In this document: positions 1 to 12,721 of the stretch, piece after piece
How positions within the stretch are numbered: position 1 is the first letter of the stretch
Layout: every line of letters begins with the position of its first letter
Assembly: GCA_016508695.1 (NCBI GenBank)
Contig: VNKQ01000002.1
Span: forward strand, 1,550,001-1,614,000
Length of the DNA: 64,000 bases
Source: Hyphodiscus hymeniophilus
Lineage: Eukaryota > Ascomycota > Leotiomycetes > Helotiales > Hyphodiscaceae
Direction: 5' to 3'
Made by a program: the position numbers and the translations under genes
The notes under the pieces: model-generated
Database searches by the model: none
Seen by the model: only the letters and a program-made list of their open reading frames with translations
What the model was told of the DNA's origin: nothing

Positions 1-276
1 TCCACATTATTTTTCTACCTCCCGAAAACCAATCCGAAACGACTGCCGTGCAGTCGAAGTTGATACATTAGTAGCAGTACAAAAAGTTGACCGCCTGCAG
101 CGTGACAGGTCCGGCCCGTGAAGAAAGATGCAGAGGATCGTAAAAGGACGAGTAATAAACCGGCGCTTTTTACCATCCGTTTGATGCTTATCTATTCATC
201 TCATCGTAGCCTCATAACATGTGAAGGTTCGTATACCGCCAAATGAACGACTGAATCCTCATCCGGAATTGCAAAC

Positions 277-1066
277 TCAAGATTGACGATGCCCATGACT
301 TCGTCGGTGTGGGCGATACTCCTCATGGTCTTGCCCATGCTCGTAGTCGATACGATCCTGTTCGGTCTCCCACCTGGGAAGTCCTAGCCGCATGCGCTCT
401 TCTGGTGAATATTCACGAGTCCATCTTGTTGTTGGAGTTTGTGCAGTCGCTTGTGTATTCTGCTGTGTGTAAAGAGCATCTGGAGAAGGATGCTGAGTGC
501 GAGATCCTGTTGCGCCATACTGTGCTCGGTTCAAGTATGCACCAGCCTCAGGTCCAGAGTGGTCGTCCTCAATAGAGTCAATAACGAGTACCGGGTCGTA
601 GTCGGGTTGCTCTTGAGGATGATACATGGCGGTTGAGAGGTAGTATTGCCGGTTCTGCTGGGAGCTTTGGCCATTCCACGGAGTTTCTTGCTGTGGCTCA
701 GATGAAGAATTTGTATCGCAAGTTGATGCTAATCTGGTTGTGTCGCAGTTCGTGTAGGAGTACGCATCATTATACTCTGATTCGTAGCCATTTTGGTACT
801 GATAGCCATTTGTAGTTGCACGCACATCATATCTCAACTGTTCAGTCGTCGATGTGGGCTGAGTGTTCGGCATGCCAGCAAGATACCGAGCTTGGTCTGC
901 AGAATAGGGGCGATTGACAGTAGGTTGCTGAGATGGATACTCGACATGGCCCAAACTGAATATGGGATTAGTATGTTGAGTTGATGGATGGAATAAAGAC
1001 CTGAGCATACCTGTATGCCGATCCGTTGTAGGGCTCCATGGACGAAGTATTCGAGTTCGGTGGCAT
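277..1066 (-). CDS. Low-complexity hypothetical protein, two exons
   Basis: I do not recognise this protein. Exons are 1011-1066 and 277-955, separated by a 55-nt intron with a GTATGC donor, a TACTAAT branch-like site and a TTCAG acceptor; the join keeps frame and gives about 244 residues. The chain is rich in Gln, Ser, Thr, Tyr and Asn through most of its length, then becomes charged (Arg, Glu, Asp, His) in the last 45 residues and ends in a His/Arg-rich tail. I see no signal peptide, membrane segment or catalytic motif. I chose the ATG at 1066, but the frame stays open upstream, so an additional 5' exon is possible. It is probably a disordered protein; function unknown. Confidence 0.5.
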
Positions 1067-1429
1067 ATTGAACGACGACAAAGGATTGGTGAGTATTCCT
1101 AGGGTTGGAGGAAGCAGAAGATATTCCTATATCGTGGAATATGAACGGAAAGAGGGAGTGTGGGGATAACGCGATAAGCCGTAACACTTTTTGATTGGTA
1201 TTAATGAAGGGTTAATGAAGAGAAAAAGATGGTCAAAATGGAATGCTTCGGAGAGCTTGTACTTATTATATACGAAGTTATAAGGTGTGAACGATGTTCG
1301 AATTGCGAGTCCGAGGAAGGACAAAGTAAGTAGTGGAGAGAATGCGCCTACATAACATGACAATTCCACTGAAGCGCGGTCCTTCTGCACTGCTGCAGGG
1401 GAACCTCTCCGAACCATAATTTTACGAGG

Positions 1430-1456
1430 CAAAGAGAGCTAAACAAAGAGAGCTAA
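1430..1456. repeat. Direct repeat, two copies of a 13-mer
   Basis: CAAAGAGAGCTAA occurs twice, at 1430-1442 and 1444-1456, separated by one A. It lies upstream of the minus-strand gene at 277-1066 and is a simple local duplication. Confidence 0.7.
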
Positions 1457-2253
1457 TCAGAAAAGCTAGAGAGCAGAATGACGATGGCTTCGCAACTCTT
1501 TTGTGGTCACGTAGTGATGCCGTGCCAAAGAGGGTGGCCTGAGAGGAGCAGCCGCCTGCAGAAATAGCCAGCCCCCCTGGTTTCATCTCCCATCATATCC
1601 CACCATCGCAACCCCAGACCCGAGGAACAGTTCATCTCATGGGGATACGGTAGGGGGACGGATGCTGCCGGCAACTCTGCCCTGCTGTGATCCTTATGAC
1701 ACGCACTAGCTGATCTGAGGATCATGTTCCTCCCAAATCATTTGAAATCAAAAGCAAACAAAACACGCGATAAATGTAAAGCCACGACCCCAACTTTCGA
1801 AGCTGCTTATTGTCCTTCCATTGGGCAATGGCGTAAATAGCTCGCCCTGTCTCGCGGTTTCAGATTCTTGCTCCGTACTTGTACATTGAAGCGGCGCTGA
1901 TACAGTGGCATCAGTTTACTCGTATCACAGAGTGGACAGTAAGCAGCCAGACCACGCTACAAAACAGAGCGCAACAAAGCAGAGATAGGTGGCGAGTCCG
2001 CAAGAACTAGAGAGATAGAATTAAAAGCCCAGCCACCAAAGAATGGACGAGATTCCTTTATGGACGAATGATGTTTCGTGGAGACGAGAAGATGATCCAC
2101 CGTGGTGAGAGTAGGGGGCTCTTTTTAATGGTACCTCGCGCTGTTTCTACGGTGTTGATGGTGGTGTTGGTGTCGGTGTGGATTATGGTGGTGGGGAATC
2201 TGGGATGTACGAGCACAGTCAGTGCTTGCCCCCTGCATCATGCAGTACAGTAT

Positions 2254-2275
2254 CTGCTGCTGCTGCTGCTGCTGC
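2254..2275. repeat. CTG trinucleotide microsatellite
   Basis: About seven CTG units lie inside the gene-poor stretch. No supported protein covers it. Confidence 0.8.
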
Positions 2276-5200
2276 CGCACACAGCTACCGGTGCGCTACT
2301 GTGGCCGTGATGGTGGCATCTGATAATGGGCCACTAGCGACACCTTCAGGGGTAGAGGGTAGGAGGGGATGCTTGCCTTGGACCGAGAACGAGCCAGTGC
2401 AACATCCTCCACGTAACCACGTTGGGTACACTTCCCGACTCTTCGAGTGTTCGAGTCTGGTGCAGAATCCTTGACGGCAGACTGCAGTCTGCAGGACCAT
2501 TCCATTCCCTCCGAGACGTTACGCTTCTGCCAGAGTCAAGTTCGCATGCTGCATTGCTGCCATCTGGACACAGGCTTACGAGACATCACGCAGTATCGTT
2601 ATGGAGTACCGTGGGATCCACTAGGCAGCTTACCTCTGCCAGACTTCCTGTTCATGTCAGGTATGAAATTGCCTCTCACTGAGCCTTGCCTCGTTCCTTC
2701 AACTCGCCAGATTTCCATGAATTCCAACAGATTGCTCGGTTCCTGGTTCGTCTCATTTATTAGGCAAATAGCTCGCCTTGCGCATCCCATGTGCAATACA
2801 CGGTACAAGTGCGAGTCAGTCTCCTTCCAGAGTAAAGAAATCTGACTAACCGTCAGGTACCTCTGGGCTGGACGGGACTGGCCTGGCCTGGAATTCTACG
2901 ACTCTCCGGAAGGCCGTGGTGATGACCGGCAGCCTCACATTACTTGACACACATGCATGGAGCTGACCATCAGGTACGAAAGCTTCCTCCAGGACCGCTA
3001 TGATTCATGCAACAAATATGATAGGAGTTCTAAAAGGATGTTACATGGACAGATACTTGGACTTCTGCTCAATCGCGCCTTGATCCATCCCCTGCTTTCG
3101 AGGTGCAGGAAGCAGCAGTGGATTCTGAAGTCTTCGAAAGTCCAAGTTCATAGTTGTAATCTCAGTTGATCAAAGCATCTCTACTGCCTTTGCCCGGATC
3201 GGCGTACTTGCCTGTTCCTGTTTGTCTCACTCAGTGGCATTGCATGTTGTTACATTCCATTCGTTTTCAAAACTCTTCGCCGAATAATTTGGGTTTGATA
3301 TATCAGATTTCATGGGCTTCACGTTGTGTGTTACCGACCAATCTGACATTATCTCTGCGTCACACGGCATTACAACGTTCTAGCGGACTCAAAGGATCAA
3401 TACGATATGCTGTGCCTCGTTGCATTACAGCGTGTGCTTGCAAGATAGAATAAGGCCAAGCTTGACTGAAGGGACAATAACTGCAAGAATGACGGCAAGT
3501 GAAAGTAGACGACTGGACGACTCCAGGCAAATCCCAGAAGTTGGCATCTTGGCGATCCAACGGAAGCCTGCCTCAACGGGTCTTTGAGACCGAGTCGAAA
3601 GTGCGGAAAAGACTGTTTCACCTGGTCGGCTGGATGACCTTAATCGAGAATGACAGTCCTCGGACTAATGCTGTCCTCTGCGGACCTGTTGTTATGCTTG
3701 CTTCCGAGATGGCTTCTCGCTCAAACCACATTGCATTCACATAACGTGTATGCCCATCGAGAATCGGGGACCATGGTTTTCTAGAAGCTTTTTGTGTCTT
3801 ACAAGATTCTGTGCAGACTCAACTGGGAGATCTTTACCACCCTTTGTAACAGCCCCTGACCTGTGTAACCAACCCAGCATGGCCGTACTACACACCACAC
3901 TTCAGCTGGGTCATACCTTGTTGCAACTCTCGAGTCTCGAGGATGTACCTGCAAAGTGTTTACTTCGGCTTAACACTTTTCAGGCGACAACAATAAAGGT
4001 CAAATGACTGGACGAGGAAGTGTCTAATATGGTTTTCCAGACGACAACACCCAGTCATCCTCCGGGCGTCCATTGTTGTAGCGCTCCAGATCTCCGCATC
4101 TTCACTCTCCACAATTCACGTCAAAATGCACGGTTCAACCTGAACCCGTTCAAATTTACGAGATCCGAGATCTACATGCCGGTATCATCTTGCATCAGGC
4201 AAACGCTGCTCCTTGCTTACAGTAGTCTGTGCAAGGCTGCCCCCCACGACAATCTTCCGCCAAGGGAATGAGGGATTTTCATGGTTGCCAACTTGCCATG
4301 TTGCGAACAACAATTCGACGCTCTTCCACGTTCGAAGAAAAGTGAGGCGGATTCTTTGGCGATGGCTTAAGGATGTCTTATCTGGAAGGAGTCAAGCCAC
4401 GATATTTACAGACGTAGACCTTGACGGAAAGGAAACAAATTCCCACATGCGAACTTTATCTTCTTCCGTCACGTCTTCCTGCTATGGTACATGGATGATC
4501 ATCTAAGTGCAAGAAAAGCGGCACCAACAAGCCAGATGGCTTGAGCATTGATTTTGCACTCAACGTCGCCATTTCGATCAGGCTGACAGTATCAGACTCC
4601 CAATCCAACGCTGGCTCTGCAGCTCTTAAACTTATCCGCGTCTGAATGTGTGCCCTTTCCGGCCGCAAGAGCCCCAATATGCCGCAACTTGGTCCCCATC
4701 CTCTTAATGTCATCTTGGGGAGATGTTGATCGGGTGGTTGTGGCACCACCGGTATTGATAATCTCGTTTCTCTGGGGAGTTACAAGATATCTACTCAGCA
4801 TGAAATTGTTGGCAAGCTTGAGGGGCTCACACCTCCTGCCACCAAGCGTGCTGAGAGAAGTGTTAGCCGAAGTTCTGCTCCTCGATATTAAGAGAATCCA
4901 AGCTTACCCGTCGATGGAGCCCAGCATTACACGAAGTGACATCTCGAAAAATTTTTGGAAGTAGTGAGTCAAAGCGGTGGTGTTCCAAAAGTACAAACTT
5001 GAGTGGGTGATCTTGTAATCAATCGTTCAAATGCGTTGACTTAGTGGTCTTACAACCAGTAAGTGCTACGTCTGCGAGCTGCAGTATTGATGTGCCCAGG
5101 ACCGCAAGCTATTCAACTTGTTCTGGGTATCAAGACTTGGAGGATGAGGCCAAGGACAAAGATAGAAGCAGACAAACTCAGCGACCATTCTTATACACCG

Positions 5201-7029
5201 GTTGAAGGGTATATACAATATAGTAGGAAGTTTATAGAGTTGCTGATAAGAACAACAGTGGCTCGAAATATACGGGAGAGTTTGGACTTTGATTTCTGTT
5301 CTTCTATAGGTATATTTTTGCAGAGACCCATTGGAGTGAGGCTCGAGTCCCCCACGCCAATACAACGTCGCACAGAAGTCGTGAAAAATGGCAGGGAAGA
5401 ATTCTTCGGCGTCTACCCCTCAAGCTCATCGACATCAACAAGGTGATAGATCAAATTTTTGGAACTGCAGATATTATTCCAAAGACCTAGTCGCCTTGAA
5501 TGATTCCAGGCCCAAATCAACCTTGATTGGATCCCAAAAGCGATTCGAAACCTGCATCTCGGATCCGGTATGTGATTGGTTCCACATCATTCAAAGCCCG
5601 AGACGCTGGCTACAAGGCAGAGGCCGAGAAATGGACGAGACTCGAATCCCACAGTGGCATGAGTCGGTAATCACCTCCCTGACTGACATGCGCAGACGCA
5701 GTTCCCAGCGCCGGCATGACGGCTTGACAAGGAGTACAGTGCCCACAGGCAGCGATGCTGTCCGCATGCGATGTTGACTAAAGGATCATCGCCGATTTGC
5801 GATATTCTCTGTGAGCAGCAGGCAGCCTTTCTCCGTGCAGTGCGCCCACTCAAATGAGCGATGAGTTTCCAGCCTCGAGAAAGAAAATCTCTCATCATGA
5901 CTCGCGGTGTACCAGGCCTACTTGGTTGAACATTGCAGGACGTTGCTCCTGCAGAAGAGGAGGGAAACGTTCTCCCTTCGGGGCCATTCGAGGCTATCCA
6001 ACTCAGCCTACCGACTCCGAACCATCCCACGCTCCACAACCCCCACTTCCTCTTGTACGTCGTTCATTTGCAGTCGTGGGTAAGAGTGCAGAACTGGCAG
6101 ATCAAGATCTGGCAAGCTTAGCCAAGCCTTCGCTTCTACCAATCCGGTTGGGAACAAGTCTTCGCTGCGTGAGCACTCTTCTTCCATCGCCCAACAATAT
6201 CTCATATTAATTCCTTGTCTAAATCAAAACTCGAAGTCCAGACCCTAAGGCGCTTTTATGCTATTGGCAGCGTTCCCAACTTATCGTTCTCTGTGCAGGT
6301 CCTTCTGTAGAGTGTCGGGCTAATAACTGTAATGCAACGTGAGCTAAAGGAAATTCCGGTAAGCTTGCGAACTTAGGAGTGTTATTTATCTCACCAGTCA
6401 GGACTCCAAAGCCAAGTGGTGACTCGAGGCCAGATAGGTGAACAGAGAGCTCCCCAAAATTTGCAAGCAGCAGGTCGTCTAGGTATCATAGCGACTCCAT
6501 GAATCCTGCTTTAAAATCGAAGCTTGAATATTGATGAGATAAACTGGCTGCTACTGCAGTCCTCTATATGATGTCCGTGTTCAGTAGTCTGAGTGTAATC
6601 ACCATCCTGCAAGGGCAGACTTTTGTTCTCCGATACCTTATATCCGGCAAAGTCACCGAGTCACTCAGCTTCTGAGTTCCAACAAGTTAGGATCTTCAGG
6701 TTCCATTGTCGTGGCTCGGCGGAGTGCAGCACATTTGGCTCCCGAAAACCCGAAGGGTGTCATTGGTCAACCTTACTGGTGAGAACCCTTGTCTATTGCG
6801 TTGCACGATCGTTTCCTATTTGTGTTTCCTTGGTAATCTGGGCGCCGAGCGTTTCTACCTTGCAGCCAGGTGTGCTAAGTAAGTAGCCTGTCCGAGGTAA
6901 TCCAATCTGCAGGTGAACGCTTTTTATAGGAGCCTTCGCGGCTTTTACCCTTGGATCTTGCAACTAATACCCATTCATTCTACAACCAGTATCTAACTCC
7001 TACTCTCTATCTTGATACTACCTTTGAAC

Positions 7030-8672
7030 ATGATCGTACAGAATATGGCCAGCATCTCAGACGAGGAGAAAGGTGCAGTGCCATCACCGACCTTAGAGGA
7101 AAGTCTAGCAGAGCAGTCAGGTGAATCTAATCTTGTGGCCTGGACTCTGCCATACGATGCCGAAAATCCATTGCAATGGTCCTATCGAAAGCGCTGGGCG
7201 ATTACTGGGGCTATGGGAGGCATGACAGTCGTCGTTAGTTTTGCAAGCTCTGTCTTCAGCTCAGCCACCGTGGCCACCGCTGAAGAATTCCATGTTTCAA
7301 CCGAAGTAACAACCCTAGGCACATCTTTGTATATTCTGGTAAGGCTTCAAGGAAACCATTGTGGTACACGATTAACATTTGAAGGGCTTTGGCTTCGGAC
7401 CAGTGCTCTGGGGACCTGCGTCCGAATTTCTTGGACGATGGACGCCCTTCTTTGGTGCATATATCGCGTTCTGTATTTTTCAAGTCCCAGTGGCCGTTGC
7501 GCAAAACCTGGAGACAATCATGCTTTGCCGATTCTTGGGGGGATTTTTGGCGCAGGCCCTTTGGCAGTCACAGCCGGTGTGCTTTCCGATATGTGGGGGC
7601 CAATCGATCGTGGAGCAGGTATCGCGCTTTTTGGACTTGCAACGTTTATGGGGCCTGGCTTAGGTGTGTCTCTTCTCTGAACCTACCATTACATGTTGCT
7701 CAGTCAAAATTCTAGGCCCGGTTATCGGTGGCTTTGTCACGCAGACGTCTCTCGGATGGCGGTGGACCGCTTGGATTACCCTTATCTGGGGAGCCTCCTT
7801 CGCACTCATCGGCCTACTGATCATTCCCGAAACGTACGCGCCTGTTATACTCTCCAAGAGAGCTTCAAAGTTACGCCATGAAACAAAGAATTGGGCAATC
7901 CATGCCCCGTTCGACGAAAAAGAATTGCACTTCAAAGCCATCTTGAATACATACCTCCTACTGCCGTTGACAATGCTCTTTCAAGAAACGATCCTATTTC
8001 TAGTCTCGTTATATTTGTCCTTAGTCTATTGCGTCCTATACTTGTCCCTGGAAGCTTTCCCCATCTCTTTCCAAGAAGGTCGCAAATGGGAACAGGGCAT
8101 CGGCTCTCTCCCTTTCTTGTCCTTGACAATAGGCTTCATTATTGGCGGCGCTATCATTGTTATCCAGAACTATAATGGATATGCAAAGATCATTCAAGCA
8201 CAAGGCCAAGCCCCACCTGAAGCTCGACTGCCACCGATGATGATTGGCGCTGTTGTATTCCCCATTGGTCTATTCGTAAGTACAGTCTCTGAACCCGCCA
8301 TTTATACATAGTCGCTGACCCAAGACGCAGTGGTTTGGATGGACGAGCTACCCGAGCATCACATGGGTTCCACAAGTGCTCTCAGGAGTTCCCATTGGCA
8401 TCGGATGCATGTTGATATTCATGCAAGGGCTCAATTACATCGTAGATGCCTATCGGATCAGGGCGAATAGTGCTGTAGCTGCAAGTACGTTCATGCGGGC
8501 AACGATGGCTGCTGGGTTCCCCATGTTCGCTGTCCCGATGTTTCACAAGTTGACAGTTCAGTGGGCGATGAGTCTCCTTGGCTTCCTCGCTGTGGCTTTG
8601 GTGCCAGTTCCGTTTGCTTTCTACTATTACGGGAAGAAAATAAGGAGGTCCAGTAGATACTGTGCCGACTAA
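7030..8672 (+). CDS. DHA1-type MFS transporter with an apparent single-base frameshift
   Basis: Exons are 7030-7338, 7385-7663, 7716-8275 and 8331-8672, with introns of 46, 52 and 55 nt. The start is the ATG at 7030. The protein resembles fungal drug:H+ antiporters of the polyamine-transporter-like branch: an N-terminal cytosolic tail, an ENPLQWSYRKRW-type motif before the first membrane segment, the GPASEFLGRWTP loop and the GPVIGGFVTQ segment, about 496 residues in all. The exon lengths sum to 1490 nt, one short of a multiple of three. The break is in exon 2 at 7537-7548 (six G, one A, five T), where CRFLGGF is in one frame and GAGPLAVTAGVLSDMW continues in the next. No intron can bridge this without losing conserved sequence. 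Either a sequencing error or a recent null allele fits. Likely substrates are drugs or metabolites. Confidence 0.8.
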
Positions 8673-9697
8673 ACGGCAGAAAAGATGATTTCTTTGACAT
8701 TAGATTAGGTTCCGACGCTCACAGCTGTCGAATATTTAGCTCTCGGAGAACGAATAGAAGCTAACTTTTTGGGCCTCGCCATGAATATATATGTCTCGGC
8801 CTCAATAAATAATGCACCAGAATGTTCAGGATTTTCAGAAATCTGCTAAGTAGCACGTTTCCTGGAATGCTTAAATGATTAGCATTTTGTAAAATAATTT
8901 ACAAGGCAAGTAGGGATATTGATTGCAAAGCGCAGACAGGAACGAGTATGGACTCTCGAATAGCAAAGCCACAAAGTCCTCCTTCCGACTACTGTATCCC
9001 GCTGAGGGTTAGATTCAAATCGATCACTTACAGAATGGGCTTGTGCCTTTCCAGATTCAATTTTCACTTTTGGGAAAAGCACTCGTTGCATTGTGGTTAT
9101 AGCCTGAAATGTCCATAACTGAGGTTCTTTTAACGCATTACTAGAGTAGTCGGTACTACTGGCCGGCGTGGTGAGCATAATCGCACAACCTTTCCTTCTG
9201 GTCTACAATGCCACCATCGAGTCTTATTTCAACCTACGTTCGTACTTAATGTCTCATTATTCGAGAGCCGACTACCTCGGTGCAAGCTTGTTCACTGCCC
9301 AATCGGAACCGTTGCACCGCTTGTAGTTGTGAGTGGTGCTTACTCATCATGACTTTGCATAACCTCCTCGACCGCGGGGCATCGGAGGTTTAAAAAGAGT
9401 TCCGAGCCCGAACATCTGGTTTGCAGACATTCGAACCTTTCCCATCTGTTCCAACGCCTCAAACTCCAAGAAACGAGCCACATACATGTCTCCGATCTGA
9501 TATCATCTCGCCCGAGTTAGTGTGGCATTTCAGAGAACCAGTCATACTAGACATACGGTTCCCCGCATGTGGCACTGTTTGCCCGCCTTCAAACATTCGA
9601 TTTTGGCGCATCTTCAAACATTCAAACCTTGCTTTGTCACCCCATCTCCATTCCCTTTTTGTATGCAAGACAACCACATCTGTCGCATTGTCTCAAT
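8673..9697. other. Intergenic region, promoter of the Zn2Cys6 gene
   Basis: No gene seen. It contains the 3' flank of the MFS gene, an inverted repeat at 9361-9390 next to a TTTAAAAA element, and a pyrimidine-rich leader before the regulator's start. Confidence 0.5.
9361..9390. promoter_or_regulatory. 7-bp inverted repeat around CCGCGG (candidate operator)
   Basis: AACCTCC at 9361-9367 is the exact reverse complement of GGAGGTT at 9384-9390; the 16-nt spacer contains the palindrome CCGCGG. A TATA-like TTTAAAAA follows at 9389. It lies about 310 bp upstream of the Zn2Cys6 start. Zn2Cys6 proteins bind paired CGG/CCG triplets, so autoregulation is plausible but inferred. Confidence 0.35.
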
Positions 9698-12104
9698 ATG
9701 TCTTCCATGAGCATATCAAGTAGCAACGAAGGAACGGGCCGAAGTCCACCGGGGACCCTTGGCCAAGAGCCCCGCGTTTCTTGTGTTACCTGCAAGAAGA
9801 GGAAAGTTCGTTGCGACAAAGGCTATCCATGTGGGAACTGTTCACGAAGGTCGATAGACTGCGTCTATGTCAGAGTAGGGAAGAGGAAGACAAGAGGGCC
9901 AGGGAAGCAGCGTGCTGGAGAGCGAATAGAGCAGATGACCAACCGAGTCGCCCAGTTAGAGCAGGTGTTAGGGAAGCTACAGTCGCGGGATCATGGAGAC
10001 TCGATTCCTGAAGAAGCGCCTCCATCCGTTAGAGTAGTATCGACTAGAGCAGACTCGACTCGGACTGCCCAAGATGAGGAAGGCAACGAGTTGGATCATT
10101 CGGCTGCTCGTCTTCTCGTTAAAGAAGGCAAAACTCAGTATATTCGCAACAACTTCTGGGCCACCATAAACAACGAGGTAAGGATCTCAGTATCCTTCCA
10201 GACTCAACCTGACTTGAGACACAGCTTGACGAATCAGATGAACAAGGAGAAAACCCATATCCCACCCCAGACTTAAGTCACGTGCAGGAACCCTCACCTG
10301 TCACATCTAGTTCTCACAGTCTTCTGTTTGGTTCCCTCGGAGATTCGACAGGCCTGGCGATGCTTAGACCTCCAGCATTTCAAGTAAGGATGTATTGGCA
10401 ACTCTACACACGTGAGTCCCTTTGTTTGCTCTTCGCCTCTCCAATTTCTTACTCGGCATGCTGATTCGGATGTTTTGACGTATAGAAAGTATAGACCCTA
10501 TTTACAAGTTTCTCCACAGACCTTCCATGGAAAGCATCATCACGACGGCTTCGACCTCCAAACCACTTTCGCCAAGTAATGAGGCCTTGATGTTTGGTAT
10601 CTACTATGCTGCCATCATTAGTTTGTCTGCGAGGAAAGTCCAATCCACGTTTCATGACAGCAAGGAGCAGCTGGTCAGTCGATATCGCTGTGGACTGGAA
10701 CGCGCGCTTAACAGCGCAGGGCTTTTAGCCACTCAAGAGATGAGCACCCTGCAGGCCTTCGTCCTTTTAATCGTCTGCATTCGTCGAGACGACGATGCAC
10801 GAGCAGTTTGGGCTTTAGTCGGGCTTGCAACAAGACTTGCTATCGGTATGGGATTGCAACATGATGGAACAAAATTCAACATGAATCCTTTAGAGACCGA
10901 AAAACGTCGACGGCTTGTAAGTGAAGCTTCTTGCTCTTGTTTTTGGAAGATCTTCAATACTTCCCGATCATTTCCAAGCCTGCATTTTTGTATCAAAATT
11001 ATATGGGAGGAGAACCTTGCTGATAAAGAGTACTAGTGGTGGCAAATTTACTTGCTTGATGTAAGAGCCGCAGAAGACCAGGGTTGTGAGGTTACCATTG
11101 CAGAAGATTCATTCGATACTAAAGTACCCCTGAACATCAATGACGATGACCTGGTTGCAGGCGCCACCGAACTGCCACCAGAGCGTACCGGATTGACTGA
11201 GATGACGACCTCTGTGATGAGACTCGACGTAGTAGCCACGGGAAGGAAAATCCGGACGGTCGACTCTGGACTCTCTGGTGATCAAAACCTTACCCTGCGT
11301 GAGAAACTTGAAGCTATCAAGTCTTGTGAGCGCGCAATTCACCATAAATACCTACAGTACTGCCGTCCAGACGTTCCCATTACCGTTTTCATGTATACCC
11401 TCGCCAAGCATTGCATAGCGAAGATGTCTTTGATGGCCCATCAGCCAGACGTGCGAATCCGTTCAGGCGATGATGTTTCCAGCACAGCGACGAAACCCGA
11501 ACTCTCGCGTGATGAGCTCTTTATCATGAGTATGTCTATACTCGAATCCTCACAATTCTTAGAAAGCGCCCCTGAGCTCGAGCCTTGGGCATGGGTATCC
11601 CGAAAATATGTCCAATGGCATCCTATGGCCTATGTTTTGATGGAATTGAACTCCCCGTTAAGACAGCCTGGCCCTTTGGTCGACCGGGCCTGGCGAGTCC
11701 TTGACTCGAAATGGCGCGACAACGTGGAAAGGACAGCCGACAGGTCGAATGATTCCATTGGAATACCGATCGAGAAATTGCTTATGAAGGCACGGAGAAG
11801 AAGGGCGGAAACTACGAAGATACCAGAAGCTCAAAACGTGACCAGCTTACAAGAATTGGAGCAGTGGAATCTACAGCAGGTTCAGGACGTCGGGTCTTCG
11901 ACGGAAAATTTCGACTGGTTCATGGGCGTGGGCGATCAAGCCATGATTGCTAATGCTGGGGGCTATGTACAGCAATTGGCGACGCCCGTATCTTTGCCGC
12001 TCCAGGATGCTGAGTTCTGGAATGATATGACTGGGTTGCTGCAATATCAGCCGTGTGATAATAACGGCGCCATTGGTGGAGGAGAGATGGGTGATTGGTG
12101 GTGA
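9698..12104 (+). CDS. Zn2Cys6 transcription factor with fungal-specific regulatory domain
   Basis: Exons are 9698-10177, 10225-10411, 10486-10916 and 11037-12104 (introns 47, 74 and 120 nt; total 2166 nt, 721 residues). The N-terminus has the binuclear zinc cluster CX2CX6CX5CX2CX6C (starting CVTCKKRKVRC, about residues 27-53), then a basic linker and a short coiled-coil-like stretch (RIEQMTNRVAQLEQVLGKL). The middle matches the fungal_trans domain, with the conserved RRLWWQIYLLDVRAAEDQG segment formed exactly across the third intron. It is a nuclear activator or repressor of unknown target. Lying between an MFS transporter and a GH31 glycosidase, it is the best candidate local regulator of both, but that is inference. 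Confidence 0.88.
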
Positions 12105-12721
12105 TGGACAAGAAAGAAGGTTTCTAAGACCGGGTCCGCGCAACAGCCGGCCTCGTATTCGATTTATTTCCACAGCCATGTAAGCCTTGTGGTAATCTCG
12201 AGATGAAGTTCTAGGGCTGTTCTTTCTGTACATATAAGAAGGATGGATAGTGGAAGACATGTTCATACTCAACCAATAGCAAACAGCTCGACTCAAAGAA
12301 CGACCGATCAAATACAACCGGGGTGAAGAGAACTTCGCTGATTATGAGTCCTGTAGGTTGAAACTACTCTCAAGAGAAGAGGGTCTCAAGGTTGGACGCT
12401 GGAGGGATAGATTGAGTCTATTTGAATGCAATAGAAGGGTGTATCAGCATCCTCGATTATTTTATTTTGATGGGTCTTGAATTTAAGCTATAAAAAGCGA
12501 CTCAGGATCGCCACCGGAACATCTTTGGCGCATCGATAGACCTCGGCTGCAGTAGGCACGGTGCGAGCCGCGTACCGGTATCTAAAGTATTCGGGACAAT
12601 CATTTAGAACACGGCGAGGACTGTAAACCCACTGTTAAGAGACATGGCCGGAGGACGACATATAGTCACAGCTCTCGAAAGAATCACGACATCCTTTCGA
12701 TATCTTTCCATTCTTTGGGTC
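12105..12721. other. Convergent intergenic region
   Basis: This is 3' flank shared by the plus-strand regulator and the minus-strand GH31 gene. I see no gene or repeat in it. Confidence 0.5.

Larger units (their letters stand above)
1067..7029. other. Gene-poor stretch of about 6 kb
   Basis: No reading frame here looks like a real protein. The open frames are short, overlap in several frames and show no domain. Visible structure is limited to a 13-nt direct repeat near 1430-1456, a short CTG tract near 2254-2275 and TATA-like sequence near 6920 ahead of the MFS gene. It may be long regulatory sequence, non-coding RNA or decayed genes. Confidence 0.5.

Noticed and set aside
2068..2310. Plus-strand frame with hydrophobic runs
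   Set aside because: The Val/Leu runs come from GTG/CTG simple sequence; no homologue-like motif or upstream signal.
5388..6210. Overlapping plus-strand frames
   Set aside because: Composition looks random, frames conflict and no splice combination gives a recognisable protein.
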